Shown piece after piece: positions 1-12,532 of a DNA stretch of 64,000 nt. The DNA comes from Pseudoneurospora amorphoporcata (Eukaryota > Ascomycota > Sordariomycetes > Sordariales > Sordariaceae), in NCBI GenBank assembly GCA_033297205.1, contig MU859190.1, positions 1-64,000 of the forward strand, read 5' to 3'. The notes under the pieces were generated by a model. The model saw only the letters and a list, made by a program, of their open reading frames with translations. It was not told the origin of the DNA and did not search any database. A program made the translations under genes and the position numbers. Each line of letters opens with the position of its first letter. Position 1 is the first letter of the stretch.

Positions 1-185
1 TTGGTCATGATGAAAGTGGTGATGTAAATACCTGCGTTTGACGCCAAGCCTGGGAAAACTGGTTTTGCGGGGCCATTTATTTCGTGGGCGGGGAGGGCAG
101 GTCGCCAGGGTTCGGGTTATGTATGGGAAAAAAATGTGGATCCACGTGCGAGTAGAGTTTTGCCAACGTGCGAGTAGCGCTTCTC
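1..185. mobile_element. Right end of a TIR DNA transposon (tip type A), cut by window edge
   Basis: Bases 101-185 match the right terminus of the complete element at 18914-19665 almost base for base: a GTCGCCAGGGTT block, a purine-rich tract, a GGATCCACGTGCGAG block, then two CTACTCGCACG-type tip repeats (read on the minus strand) 22 bp apart, ending in GCGCTTCTC. The left end lies outside the window, so the target duplication cannot be confirmed; the base run following the tip (186-193, TATTTAAA) would be the 8-bp duplicate. Bases 1-100 do not resemble the interior of the other copies and may be a different internal cargo or an older insertion. No transposase is visible, so it is probably non-autonomous. 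Confidence 0.7.
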
Positions 186-199
186 TATTTAAAACCTAA

Positions 200-1965
200 T
201 CTGAACTCGATTCTAACAAATTTAAATTTAATTAAACTATTTTTAAATTTAGCGTTATATAAAATATAAACTATTAGTAATATAGCAAACTCGCAACAAT
301 CCGAAACGAAATCACTGTTAGTTTCGTTGATGATACTAATATTATCGCAATAGCAAAGACGATAGAGGAAAATTGTAGGACACTTTAAGCGGCGTAAGAT
401 ATTTGCTCTGGATGGGCGGCAGAATGAGGAATGGAGTTCGAAGCAAGTAAAACGGAGCTTATGCATTTCACGAGGACAAGGCAACCGCGGACCGATACCC
501 TCCAACTCGGCGGTGTTATACTTCGGCCGACGGAATCCACGAGGTTCCTAGGCGTTTGGCTAGATCAGAAGACCCAATTTCAAAGCGCATGCTGAGATAG
601 TAAAGAAAAAGATGACTACGTAAACGAATACCCTTACGAAGCTCGCAGCAAAGACTTAGGGTTGTTCCTTCGCGAGAGCGAGAGAAATATACACTAAAGT
701 AATTAGAAGTATAATCGTATACGGAGCGTCCGCCTACTACTAACTAACGGAAGTATATAGTAAGCTCTGAAGGATAGCTATTGGCTTAGCCAAATACTAA
801 ACTAAATGCTTGAGGGTTGTCGCTGGAGCGTATAAAGCTACGCCGGTGAGAAATTTAGAGATGGAAACCTTTTGCCCGCTACTTAACCTCTATCTTAATA
901 AACGAGCCCACGCCTTCGAAAAACGGCTTACGAGGACGGACTAAGCTAAGTTCGTCCAAGGAACTGCGGCCTAGGTAGCCAGCCACATCCGGTCGAAAGC
1001 TAGAAGCTGACTACCTATAGACCAATTAGAAAGCGGCGTAGTTAAAGCTAAATAGGCTAAGATATAGGCGTTAACAGAGGAACTCTCCGCGAAGGCTACT
1101 TCAAAGTTATTATAGAGTTAGCCTGTAATGTGCTGTGCTGCACTGACCGTACATGTGCTGCGATCCAGAGCCCAGAGCTCTGTCCTCGCACATGTCATCG
1201 TTACGTGCAGTCTTACGTGCGCGCACGGTCTGGCCTTAGGGCTCTCGCCTATATAGTTAGACTTCCGTACACTTCCTTCTCCTTCCTCTCTTTATACAAC
1301 AACGCATATCCCATCCTACCCTATACGGTGCCCTCTCGCCCCGTGATAAAAGTAGTAGCTGCGATCGCAGGAAATAGAATCAACGGCTGCCGATAGGGAG
1401 AGATGGTTGGATGAAGCTATAATGAGGGAGTAGGTGTCGCGCTATAACCTCCAATTAACAGTAGCAGCAATAAAGTTAAGCCGGCGGTACCAGTTTACTA
1501 TCGCGGATCTTAACGCGAGATTCCACAAATCAACCTTCTAAAGGTATACCATCTGGGTTAAAAAACTACGAGAAGAAGAAAGTAAACCTCACCCATTAAC
1601 AAAAGCGAAGAGCTCTCTCTTTATACAGGCGAGAACGGAGGTTATCAGCCTATGAGCATTCCTCTACTAAAAGAATGTTCCGGACGTTAAAATACTATAT
1701 TACGCGTATAGCGCCGGGAAAGAAACATTCACATACATCGTCTTTGGGTACTTGAGAATGGAGGAATACTAGACGACGGAGTAAGAGTAGCCTTAAACTT
1801 AAGAAGAATTATAGAAATACCTTAACGACGGACGCAAAGCGGAGCGAATCTTATCGTAGGCACTCCGGTTAGGAAGATTAAACGAGTACCGATTAGCAGT
1901 AGAAATAGAAAGGGAATATTACGAAGAGGTCCTACTCCCCACAGTCCACGCGTCTTTCAGGAAGG
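200..1965 (+). mobile_element. Decayed LINE (Tad-like) reverse transcriptase relic
   Basis: Reading the plus strand across several frames and stops gives LINE reverse-transcriptase blocks in the right order. A catalytic box variant SFVDDTNIIA lies at about 320-349, followed by GMEFEASKTELMHFTRTR (about 430-480), STRFLGVWLDQKTQF (about 532-580), VIRSIIVYGASAYY (about 700-745) and VVAGAYKATPVRNLEMET (about 817-870). Near 1620-1760 come a post-RNase-H-like block (ARTEVISL, AFLY, KNVPDVK) and AGKETFTYIVFGYL. The upstream RT fingers, the endonuclease and any ORF1 are absent, so it is 5' truncated. Many TAA/TAG stops and the AT-rich start fit RIP. Assignment to the Tad clade is by general resemblance only. 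Confidence 0.75.
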
Positions 1966-4900
1966 CTGAAGACTGCCAGCCGGCATCAAGATAAGTACCC
2001 CACACCCACTCCCAAAATCACCATAACGAATGGAAGCAACGCAAGGGCCACAGGGTGGGGTTCTCACCTGGGCAGTCAATCACCAGGGGGTTACTTATCG
2101 GGTAAGCGGGCAAGATGACACCTAGGTAGGTACCTTCCCGCTTCCCGCACTCCATTTGATCAGCTTGCAGTGTGCAGCGAGACCCCTTTTGTGAACCACA
2201 GTGTCGTGATAAATAACGACGACGATTCAACAACCGACAGGTCGACGACATCATCCGTCATCCCATCACTACCACTTCTCGTCAAATTGTCCTAGCGTGC
2301 CAACCTGCCGGATCCTCGATAAAATAAAAAATTCGATAGTGAAACGCCTGGCGACGATCAATCGTTCGATTTTTTCTTTTTCCAATATTGAGATTCAGGC
2401 ATCTGCGGTCTTCCATTTTCGGATGAAAGGGGACGGGAAACAACTGCATTCTGTTTGTTACAATTTCCATCATGATATACGCCCAAGTCAATCTACCTAT
2501 CTAGTTAGTTGTGAGGTTGGCAGGCGTGATCTTACCTTACCTACTTTACCTTCCTTCGTACCTGTCTGTACGTAGGTAGCTTCCTTTTCTTCTCTTATTC
2601 CCTTCCTTTCCATTCCACTTCCATGCGCGTACTGCCACGGGGGCTTGGCCTGAAAAACCTCAGCTGCCACGACGGCCCAAGACGTGACGTTTCGTTGTGA
2701 ATGTCGCGAATGGAAAAGCCTGCATGTGACCAAGTTAGTAGCGATCGATGATGATCATCTCAACGGCACGAGGGGAAAGAGCGACGAACAACGCACTGAA
2801 TCGCTCGCTGGCAATCCAATCAACCACTTTATCTCCAAAACAAAGCCAAAATCAATAGTGCTTACTGGCAGTGTAGATCACCTAGGTATGTACTCTTGCG
2901 CAAGTTACCTAGAGGTACCTAGTAATAACCCACCTACCGGTACTCCCGATCTGATGTCCGAAACGCAACCATGATAGTAAACGAGAACGTTGCGATTTGG
3001 TTGGACCCGACGTAGAGGTAGTGGTTTGTATGCACGGTGTTGTCAGCAGGGATGACGGTGTTTGTCTGTTGTCAGGATGTCTTCAGGAACCCGAGGCACG
3101 CCAGGAACGCACTCAGGAACCGACTGACGGTTGCACGAGTGGTCGTCGTGGTGGGTGCCTGCCTGCCCGCAATGCCCCGATGGTCTCTACCGGTAGGCAC
3201 TACCGCTTTCCACTCATTCGATTTTACCTTAGTTTTATACTCGAACCAATCCTATTACTAGATCGGCAATGGGAGATCACTTGGTTGACGTTCGGCCTGA
3301 GTACCAGTTGAAACCTCCAGTTGAAATAGAGGGAACCCAGGGGTTTGGGGTCTCGGAATAGCGTCAACCAGCGCGTCTACGGATTCGAGCTGAACACCGA
3401 GTACGCAATCTCGACAATGGCTTTGATCAAAGTTGACAGAAGTTTGTTTTTGTCAGATACTTGGCACTGTAATGGAGATATCTTTTGGTTTTTTGGACAG
3501 TGTAAATCCGGTCGGTGGCTTGTGTGTCCTTCACTTTGAGGAGCAGCCGCCAATTTCATTACAACACTGACTCCAGCACGGCCGGCAACTGAACCTCCCG
3601 CCACCCCCAGCAATTGCTTCGGATCGATGCTGCGTAGAGCGCAGCATGCAGGGCAGGCATTCCACAGACCATAAAGACACGGCTGCGACGTGGCACCCGA
3701 GGAATCATATAGGTACATTAAGGTATGCATTCATACATGAGAAGAGGTCGTAAAACCTCATCGCTGAGGCATTGATATCTATGCTCACCTCTAGTAATAG
3801 TCAATCTCCTTGACCTCGAGCAACAATCAGTTTGACCCCTGGGTCCGTCCTCAACTGACAGCCCGAGGAATCAACAAAGTCAAATCTCGTGTCGGCTATG
3901 TGCGCTGTTCACCCTGTTGACCGTGTTCTTACATAGAGATTTCCCATTCAAGATACCTTACGCATCTTTTGCCCGCCTCCAAGCATTTGTTCTCTCCTCC
4001 CACAATCCCCAATCCTAGAATACCGTACGACCGTTGAGACCCATTCGAGATGATCATTTGCCAAGTCGTACGATTGATTCCAGTCTCCATCACCGAACCC
4101 ACCGCAGCCGCGGGCGGTCTATTCCTTTCCCGCCCGCGGCCCTGATCTCCATACGTTATCTCCCAAGACCATAACGTTGAGCCCTGCTCCAGTAGGCACA
4201 TGCGCAAAGCATGACGACCGTTTTGGCTACACTAGGAATGGAAGGAATGGCGAACACAAGGATCCGTGTCCCTTTCGTCCACATGAATGCCACAAAGCCG
4301 TGGCATAGTAGTTAGTGTGCGCTCTCCAGTCATTGATTGTCCCGCGGTTTCAGTAGTTATCCCACGAGCTGAAGTGTCTCGAGTGGATGACAAAGCATCA
4401 CAAATGGAATGTTGCGCTGAACAAGGCTCTGAAAGAGTTGTCGTTGTTATTGTTGTTGTTGTTTGTTTGCTGGCTGCTGAACATTCAGCTTTAATGGGGC
4501 CGTCCAATCCAGTAGATCGGTCGATGACTTGCTGAACAACGCTGCCCTGCCCTGCCCTGCTGAATGCTGCTCATTCAGGGGGTTACCATGCTTTCGCGCG
4601 GCAGCATGAGCTGCAGATCCGCTGGGGCTTCTGCCGCAATCTCCCCTTCCTATCAGACCTCATCTCCCGTCCCAACCTGAAGAAGAAGAGGTCCCTCGCG
4701 GTCGCCGCCCAGCGACGCGGGAAGAACTTTTGTCGTGAGTTGTCGGATAACCCTCACAAGCGCGACTTCGCGGGCGACTGGACAAGGACATGGTCGGTAA
4801 AGAAAGGGTGGTTTGTTGGCAAAGATGAAAGGACCGCAAATCCATCATTTCCCGGTTGAAATGGAGATGGGGAAACTTGTCTGTCGTAGGTAGGCGCCAA

Positions 4901-7580
4901 TCCTAAACTCGCTTGATTACATGTACCTGTGCATCCAAGCCATCCACATCACCACCACCAAAACTGGCACGCGGCAGGGCCAAGCATCCACTTAGTTAGG
5001 TACCTAAGGTTCGATGAAGAAGCGAACACGCCTTCTCTCCTAGACAGATCCTCAGGACAGGCAGGATATCGAGCTCACTCTTGTACCCATGTTCACCGAC
5101 TGAATCCATGGCAACCGGAATACGGGTGAAACTCGGAGCCGATCAGTGTACGGCTCAGTGGTACACTACCTCTACACCTGTAGTGCGGGTATCTTCCATT
5201 GCTGCGAGGTGATCGTCTCTAGTACCTTAGGTACTAACAATTTCCAACCGCTGCTCGTTTGCGGTGTTAGCCTGCAACCAGCTACCTGTACCTAGATGTA
5301 CTGTAGCGAGGTCCAATGGAAACTCGTGAGGTTTTGTGGGCAGCCTGCTCGTTCGTACCTGGCTGGGCTCCCTCTGGCAAAGGCGTGGGAGAGCGAAATG
5401 ACCTCATGGGCCGGCCTAGAACCTCTGGATAGCCAGAGAAGATGGGCTGATGGGACATCTTCTTGGCTCCGGCAGGTGAGCCCATGCAGTCGCGAGCCTT
5501 TCCCTCCCCCCTTCACCGCACTTACCTGGAGTGAGCCCACAATGATCATGTCTCACACCGCAGACCGGGCAGTCCCAGAAGCAAAGTCCTCAGGCAGGTA
5601 GGCTCCCAGCGCGTGTCCCAGCGGTCCCGTCCGTCACAGGCGTGAGTGTGTGTGTGTACAGCCTGAGTGAGGCCTTGACGCTCCGAGGACAGGCAGGCAG
5701 GGCAGCGGCGATGCAGCCATGCCATCCAATTCCACTTCCAAGACGAACAACTCCCGGAGAGGCCTACGGTACGGCCGGGGGGAACAAACCCCTGAGATCT
5801 CGGCGAGCAGACGGACTGCGAGACTGGCAACAATTGGCGGATCGCGATGGCTTGACTGAGAACAGGTGTCCACTGGCCGTTGCAACGCTACTATACAAGC
5901 GCGTCGTGCTAGGCTGGAACCGTCGACCAATCCATGTCGGGGCAAGGAAAAAAGCGAAGCCACTGCTGCAAAAGTGCTCCCACAATTGCGTATCGTGGGG
6001 ACTTGCCGCTGGGACACCACTGCAACACTTGCAGCACCAGGTAGGTACCTTCTATCAGTTTAGAGGATTGAATCTAATTACTTAGGCGAGGGTTCTATAT
6101 AAGGACGGGACTAACCTTCTGGCTACCCCGACTGCTGTAGACCCCTCCTTGTACTTTGGGTACCCTCAAGTTAGGTTCTATAGCCCTCCTCTGTATCCAA
6201 TACCAATAGACATTTACCTATATTATTATAATCTCTACCATGATCCATCCAACCGCGCAATCTGTCACTTTTAGTCAGTCAACGCTCCACTGGATCCCAC
6301 CTTACCATTCAAGTTGAGTGGGGCCTCAGATTTCCGCCGGTTTTCTTTGGTGCAAAGTCGTCGGAACCGTCCGTAACGGGCTTGCGAGCTCCAAACCTGA
6401 CAAAAAACGGGTGTCCTGCCTCCAAGGACATCGATCCGGTGCTAGACAAAAAAAAAGATGATGCAAGATCCCACTGATCTGACTTTGATGATTTCCGTGC
6501 GGGTAAAATCGCCGACCATGATCTTTAACCTGTTCCAAAGGCCGAAATGGTGACAGGTAGAGCCTGAGCCATGCCGACAGGTGCAGCGTCCTGAGCAAAA
6601 AGATACTGCAAGGCTGTGGTAAACATGCCCGGCGCCATATCTGTCGCTTTGTGTTGTCTTGTTGCGCGTTGCGGACGTGGAATTTTCGGAGCTGCATTAT
6701 TGCAAGGTACGCCGGTACGTATATGGTACATACAGTACCTCACTGCGCGGAGTCGGAGGGTCAGCCCGTCGTCCATTCCGTCTTTGGGAACATGGGAAAC
6801 AAGGGGGGTCTGAAACTTGAAGCGATCTTCGTCAAATGCCACTCTCCATCGAGATGCCCTTGAACACCCAAATGCTGCTGGTTCTGAATGCGTGCCATGC
6901 CATGTCCGATAACCCATACTCCATAACCGAGCAGTCAGACTGCGCGAAACTCGCAATGTTCTGGGGCCTGTCGGTTGCCAAATTGCTGGGCGCCCATGTC
7001 AATATTTTGGGGGGGTGGTTGAAGAGAGGGGTGCTCGCTCACTGGGCAGAACCGACGCTAAGAATCCATCCGACATGGGATGGAGACGGGGGTCTGAACC
7101 GCACCCGGCTGCGGTGTGTTGGGTGATTAGTGGCAGGCCATGTCCGCTGCTGGCCTTTTTGCTGCTTTTGACCGATGCTCACATTTGTAACTGCACTTGG
7201 CTTGACCAATGCCGAGCATCCCTGAGGAGTGCTATTCGAAGTGCAGCCAAAGGTTGCCCGGCTCGGAGAAGGTACCCATGGAAAGTATTGGAGATCAACC
7301 AGAACAGCATTAAACCGAGTGCCCCGCGTACCTTGCTAAAAATCCAGAGCAGCAAAACCACCACATCCACATAAGGACTGACTGCAACGAACCAAAGCAG
7401 CCACGTACCCATCGCCATCGCCATCACCATCACCAACGTGAAGCGATACACACAACATGGCCTTCCTAACCCAAGCACACCACCAGACTGCTGCCCGTAG
7501 GCCGTCCGACATGGCTCACTATCATCAGGTTCGTGACCATTTCTCTCTCCCCTCGCATTTTTTGTGGCTTCAAATCGCGA
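1966..7580. other. Long intergenic region, no supported gene
   Basis: No reading frame longer than about 150 codons and none with recognisable domain content. It holds scattered TAGGTACCTA-type short repeats (for example near 2881-2925, 4990-5010 and 6040-6055), a short CCCTG tandem near 4543-4560, and the probable upstream regulatory region of the bHLH gene. Some small frames could be upstream ORFs or untranslated exons, but nothing supports translation. Confidence 0.6.
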
Positions 7581-7588
7581 TATAAAAG
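7581..7588 (+). promoter_or_regulatory. TATA box candidate upstream of the bHLH gene
   Basis: TATAAAAG lies 324 bp before the chosen ATG of the bHLH gene and is followed by a pyrimidine-rich leader with long T tracts around 7848-7870. The match is exact to the TATA consensus, and the distance fits a long 5' leader. The start of transcription is not visible from sequence. Confidence 0.4.
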
Positions 7589-7911
7589 GCCAGTCGGCGT
7601 GTCGGCAAGCCCCCGCCTAGTGCTAGTATTCAGCTTCACCTGAACACGGCGATAGCTTGAAACCACAGACAAATAGCAATCCTTTTTTTATCGCATTTCT
7701 CCTGGTGTGCCATTGTTCATGTTGCGAATACACAGTGCGCGAGTCGTGTGGTGCTTTTCGAGAAAACAGCTCGAATCGTCATCAAGGTCGAATTTGTCGC
7801 AGCTTGTGCGGAAGCCATCGGCGGATGATCGAAAAACATGTCTTCTGGTTTTTTTTTTTTTTGTTTTTTTTCCTCCCCTTTTGGATCGTGTGCTGACCGA
7901 TGTCGTAGAAC

Positions 7912-9108
7912 ATGCAGTTTTCGTCGTATCCCATGTTCCAACCAGGGCAATTGCCACCTTCGAATGTCGAATCTCAATTGATGCCGTCGCATTTTGGTCT
8001 TGCCTCGTGGCAGAATGCCGGTTTTGCGATGATGCCGAACGCGAGAGTGTACCTAGGAAACGATGATTATTCGCCCGCCTCGTTCAGCCAAACATACCCA
8101 GGCCGCGCACCCTCCGTTTCGCACAGCGTGGGCTCAAGACACGTCGACGCATCAATCCCTCTCGATAATGCCATCCAGACCGGCTCACCGTGGACCTCCG
8201 CCGACCCGTCAACTCCGATCGGAGGAGAAGCCATGACTGGCTACGTCCCCAGTCCCATGGGCACATTGAGTAGCGCTGCTAGCAACATGAGCTTTCCTCT
8301 CACGCCCGATGCCACGAACTCTGTTTCCGGCTTCGACTGGCAAACCCCCGATATCATGGCGAGCCCTGGTGTTGCATTTAGCGTGGAACAGAGCGGATGG
8401 CCCATGAGGTCGTCATTTGACAAAGCCGCTACAGCCAAAACAATGGCGGTGCCGTCCGGTTTGCCCATTATGGCAACTGCGCCGTTGTTGGAGGGTGTTG
8501 CAGGGGCCGTAAATGCAAACAACTTTGTTTCTTCTCCCAGTTATTCACAGCAGAGTGTTGAAGCCGGGGCATCCGGTGTCGGAAGTCGTTTGCCAACTCC
8601 CGCGCTCGACCAGCCGCAGCCTGAAAAGGCAGAACCCAAGAAGCGTGGCAGGAAGAAGACTCCTGAATCCGCCCGCAAAGTGTGTGGTCAAGACAGCGCA
8701 ACTCACGTACCTGCATCGGGCCGTGCTCTGCGAACCGCTGCCCGCAAGGTGGTGCGCCCCAAGGCGGTACAGAAACCAGGAGAGTCTGCAGAAGAGCGTC
8801 GCGCCAGAGTGAACCACAACCAAGTGGAGAAGCAATACCGCAACCGATTGCACGAGTACTTTGACAATCTCCTCAAAGTGCTCCCTGACAATCCTAGCAT
8901 GGAGCGCAAAGCCGAGCCTGAGGACGATGATGAGTCGCAATCGTCGTCGTCCGCAACAGGGCGAAAATCGCGGAACTGGAGCAAAGCCGAGGTCCTCGAG
9001 AGGGCTTGTCGTCACATCCTCGACCTCCAAACTACCAACGCCAAGTTGATGCAAGAGTTGGAGACGAAAAGACGGGAGTCGTCCGCTTCATTGCCATTTT
9101 CAAACTGA
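7912..9108 (+). CDS. bHLH transcription factor, SREBP-type tyrosine in the basic region
   Basis: Single-exon 398-residue protein; the ATG sits in a good context (gaacATG). Residues 1-235 are Ser/Pro/Met-rich and low complexity, as in activation regions. KKRGRKK (243-249) resembles an AT-hook or nuclear localisation signal. The basic helix-loop-helix spans about 296-385. The basic part contains NHNQVEKQYRNRL with His302, Glu306, Tyr309 and Arg310; a tyrosine at this place is the mark of SREBP-like bHLH proteins. The loop is long and acidic/serine-rich (about 333-350), and helix 2 (KAEVLERACRHILDLQ) runs into a short heptad-like tail. There are no transmembrane helices, so it is not a membrane-tethered SREBP. 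It should dimerise and bind E-box-like DNA in the nucleus. The target pathway is unknown. Confidence 0.9.
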   Translation: MQFSSYPMFQPGQLPPSNVESQLMPSHFGLASWQNAGFAMMPNARVYLGNDDYSPASFSQTYPGRAPSVSHSVGSRHVDASIPLDNAIQTGSPWTSADPSTPIGGEAMTGYVPSPMGTLSSAASNMSFPLTPDATNSVSGFDWQTPDIMASPGVAFSVEQSGWPMRSSFDKAATAKTMAVPSGLPIMATAPLLEGVAGAVNANNFVSSPSYSQQSVEAGASGVGSRLPTPALDQPQPEKAEPKKRGRKKTPESARKVCGQDSATHVPASGRALRTAARKVVRPKAVQKPGESAEERRARVNHNQVEKQYRNRLHEYFDNLLKVLPDNPSMERKAEPEDDDESQSSSSATGRKSRNWSKAEVLERACRHILDLQTTNAKLMQELETKRRESSASLPFSN

Positions 9109-11539
9109 ATTTCTGCGGGGGTCGTGTTTGTGTTGCTGTCATGTCTTTTGTTGTCTTTTGTTGCATCCCATTTTTTGCGTGCGTTGGCGTGGTTTGCTGG
9201 TTTCCTTCTTCTTCTTCCTTTTCTTTTTTTCTCAATTCTCGGGAATCCGGAGTTTGGCGGCTGGGATCATGTATGATATCTTTTGCTTTGACCTGCACAA
9301 TTGTTTAGTATATTTCCGACTGGACCGATAAGTTCCGATTGTTCTCCTCTGCTTCGATGCGCCATGAGAAGTTGTGTTTGGTGTGTTTTGAATGTGATGA
9401 TAGACTGGTCTTGTTTCGCTTTTGGCTTTGACCTTTTCAGTGGTGAAGTTGTGGTGACGGTGAGTGGTGGCGGCGGCGGTAACAGTAACGCTAGTGTTGG
9501 TGCTTGTGTAGTGGTAGTGCAGTGCCGATGGCGGTGGAGGAGGGGAGACGGAACTGGTGGTGAATTTGGTGGTGGGATTGCTGTTCTTTTTGGTTGGCAA
9601 GGCAAAGACGGGAATTGGGGGACAAATGGATATAACCAGGTAAAGCAACACCGTATCTGACGTCAGAAAGATGCACGTACTTGTACTGTGTTGAGGAAAT
9701 GTTTTGAGGGAAAACGAGTTGTGTTCCCGTCCCGTGTGCTCGAATTTGGCCGGTGTGCCCCTTCTTCCCCTTGGTCTATCGGAGGTGTCGCCGGTGGTGG
9801 TGGTGGTTGGTTGCGCCTTTGGAGGTGTTGCAAAGTGGTTCCGGGCAAGTGGGGGGGATTGGCAACGGTTTTTGCAAGTCAGCTCCGAGGTACCTACCTT
9901 TTCCATCACCGTGGCCCCCTCCAACAAGGTTGTCCCTTTCCGCCTAATAACGCATTGTTCCGCCTTGAGTCTCCAACAGGTTGAGATTTGCGAGATGGGC
10001 TCGGGACCCGAACCCGTAGCTGAGAGTGGTGTTTTAAATAGAAAGGGAAAAGTATCCGAGATATGGACAAAAAGCCAGACCGGTCCCTCAACAGACGGTA
10101 GGTAGTCGGTAGTCGAGGCCCCTTCCCTTGTGCCCTTGCTTTTTCAGCGCATTAGTGTCTGAGATCCGACTGATATTCCTCTAGCCCCTCAAAGCCACCA
10201 ATGAAGCCATGTTAAAGCCGTGCTGCCGCCATGCTGTAATAGGAGGTAAGCATGATACCACTGACGATTCTCGAAACCCACATTATCAGATCATACGAAG
10301 GAACGGACATTTTCATGACAGGCTCGCCGGGGATACCGTGTTCTATATGTGCTCGCTAGCGGTCCCGAGTCGGGATCATGCTGTAAAACAAGTCTCTGGC
10401 AATACCTAGTGCACGAGGTGGTTTCCATGTTTGGATTCAGTGGTCCAGCAGCCTTGGCGCTCCCTCTTGTTGAACGCTGATTTGCTGCGGTTGCCAGGGG
10501 CAGAATGGCCAGGTGCAACTTTCACAAGCTGGTGGGTGAAGCCACTGACAGTGCCTCGCAGACCCTCGCTAGCATCCCGTCGTACGATAGGTAGGCATGC
10601 CTAATCTGGCTGGTACCTAGGAGCCGTCTCCGACATGTCTCGACCAATCAGACCTCGTCGCTGGCTGGTCCGGACCAGTCAATACTGACACTTTCCATTG
10701 CACATATTGCAGAGTGCTCCCGTCCTTCTGCCGCCTCGGTCAGATTTCCCGATCGCGGTTGATGTTGAAAGAACCTGATGATCGTCCATCCAATCGCTCT
10801 GTTTCCTCCCGCGTTGGGACGACTAACATGCCACAGAAGGACTGTAAACATCGTGTTCATATTTCAGCGACAATTCGAGCGATCAGGCGATATCAACAAC
10901 GTGCCTTCACAAAACAACTAAACGACTGCAACCCGCCAAGTCTAGCCTCGCAATTCAGGCTTTGTTCAAAACATCATGATGGTTTCCCTTTGCAAGCTTC
11001 AACGGTTTTGCTCCCGTATTGTCATACTATCTCCCCGATTGGCCCGCACATTCACCGTGTCGGGTTCTTCAATGTGATCGAGATCCGACTGGAACTAGTA
11101 CTCTGACCACAGCATTACATACCTATTGCCATGTTGACCGCTCTAGCCTGTAACATGGGCCGGAATCCGTTCCTGTCAATTTGGTTGGCCACAGCAAGCA
11201 CGGAGGAAGGCCCGGTCTTTCTCAATCTCAGCTACAGACCTTCCCCCTTGGACAAAACTCGGTGATCTTGTCGGGTTCTCAGATAATTGCAGCCGTAATG
11301 TGAATTTATTTTTATGTGAACTACTCCGCTCCGATAGTCATTACTTGGAATAGTGTACAGTGATGCGTTGTTTACCCCAACCCAAGTTCTGCCTTCCTAA
11401 ATTTGCACTGCCAACGCCGTACCGGACCTTTCCTCCGTCTTTTTGGTATCCCTATAAAGAGACGATGCCTCCAATACCTTTCCAAAGAAAAAAGAACAAT
11501 AACAAAACGCCCAAACCCCGGAATCGGCACGCTATCCGG
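9109..11539. other. Intergenic: 3' region of the bHLH gene and spacer
   Basis: The first ~1 kb is T/G-rich and probably contains the bHLH 3' UTR. GGT/GGC-rich tracts here (9448-9560, 9785-9815) create long antisense frames of Thr/Pro-rich composition that look artefactual. No domain, RNA gene or repeat was recognised up to 11539. Confidence 0.5.
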
Positions 11540-12532
11540 TCATCGACGACCACATGCACAAGTCCCGGTGACAGGATCCCGCTGCGTCAACACTCGGTGC
11601 ACCACGAATCCCAGGTCCCATCCATGTTCTCCGTCCTTGGTCAACACGATGCTGCCCCAGCAGCACAGCTTCTCCTCGCTCGACAGCCGAGCCGCCTCTT
11701 CCTCCTCCAGCTCGGAAAAGTCTGACAAGATGCACCGCGACTGCACCCACTCATGGTCGTCGTCAAAGTGGCGAGGAAAGGCGACGTCAACGTCCATACC
11801 GGCAAGCCCATTGCGTAGGCGGATGCCGGACAGGAATTGCTGCACCACGGCCCGTGGCAGAGCCACTTGCTCGATCTTGGTGCTTCCGTATCCCGGGTAC
11901 GGACCCCCTCTTCCTGCTGCAGGTAACGGCTGGTGGATATCGTCAAAATTGGTGATTGATAGTTTGCACCGCGGGATGTGGATGAATGGTGTCCCAATGG
12001 AGTCGTTGACGCTGACACGCTGTGACGGTTGGCGGCTGCGTCCATCTGTTGATGTTGATATCGTTGTCGTTGTTGTCGGCCATACGGCTACGAGCAGCTC
12101 GGGGGAGGACCTCGTCACATGGTCCTCAGATTGCACATGCGGTGATTCTTGCATGGGACACCAGTTGATGTTTTGCATCGACGTCGATACAGAGCGGTGA
12201 GGCTCTAGCTCTCTCGAATGGGCCAAGACGACGCTTTGCGACATGTTGCAATCGGCATGCTGCCGTTGCTGCTGCTTTTGTGGCGGTGGTGATGGTCGTG
12301 ATTTGGCCCCACTTGGTGTTGGTGGGTTGTTATTGGTGGGCGTAGTGCTGGCGAAGCTCCCCGCCGTGGTGTTGCTGCCGCTAGTGTTTGGGGGTGCTGA
12401 TGAAGGACAAATAATCTCAAGTGAAAGACAATCTGAAGCTGAACACGACTGACACCCGCTCGAGTGCGGCAGGACAGCCGGCCGTGGGAGCGTGGTGGCC
12501 ATGGATGCAGATTTCCTCTCAAAGTCAGGCAA
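11540..12532 (-). CDS. Hypothetical protein, low-complexity N-terminal half
   Basis: Open frame of 330 residues with no recognised family. The first ~110 residues are Ser/Thr/Pro/Asn/Gln-rich (runs such as TTPTNNNPPTPS and QKQQQRQ), typical of disordered fungal proteins. The second half is more ordered in composition: WCPMQESPH at about 118, then FIHIPRCKLSITNFDDIHQ, a stretch with YGSTKIEQVALPRAVVQQFL, and a C-terminus containing EEEEAARLSSEEKLCCWG and DGEHGWDLGFVVHRVL. The ordered tail with aromatic and charged residues argues for real coding, but introns or another start are possible. No signal peptide or membrane helix is seen. Function unknown. Confidence 0.5.
   Translation of the reverse strand: MPDFERKSASMATTLPRPAVLPHSSGCQSCSASDCLSLEIICPSSAPPNTSGSNTTAGSFASTTPTNNNPPTPSGAKSRPSPPPQKQQQRQHADCNMSQSVVLAHSRELEPHRSVSTSMQNINWCPMQESPHVQSEDHVTRSSPELLVAVWPTTTTTISTSTDGRSRQPSQRVSVNDSIGTPFIHIPRCKLSITNFDDIHQPLPAAGRGGPYPGYGSTKIEQVALPRAVVQQFLSGIRLRNGLAGMDVDVAFPRHFDDDHEWVQSRCILSDFSELEEEEAARLSSEEKLCCWGSIVLTKDGEHGWDLGFVVHRVLTQRDPVTGTCACGRR

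Noticed and set aside
9232..9927. 231-codon minus-strand frame, Thr/Pro/His-rich
   Set aside because: It lies antisense to the likely 3' UTR of the bHLH gene, and its composition follows GGT/GTG repeats on the plus strand; no domain or ordered segment.
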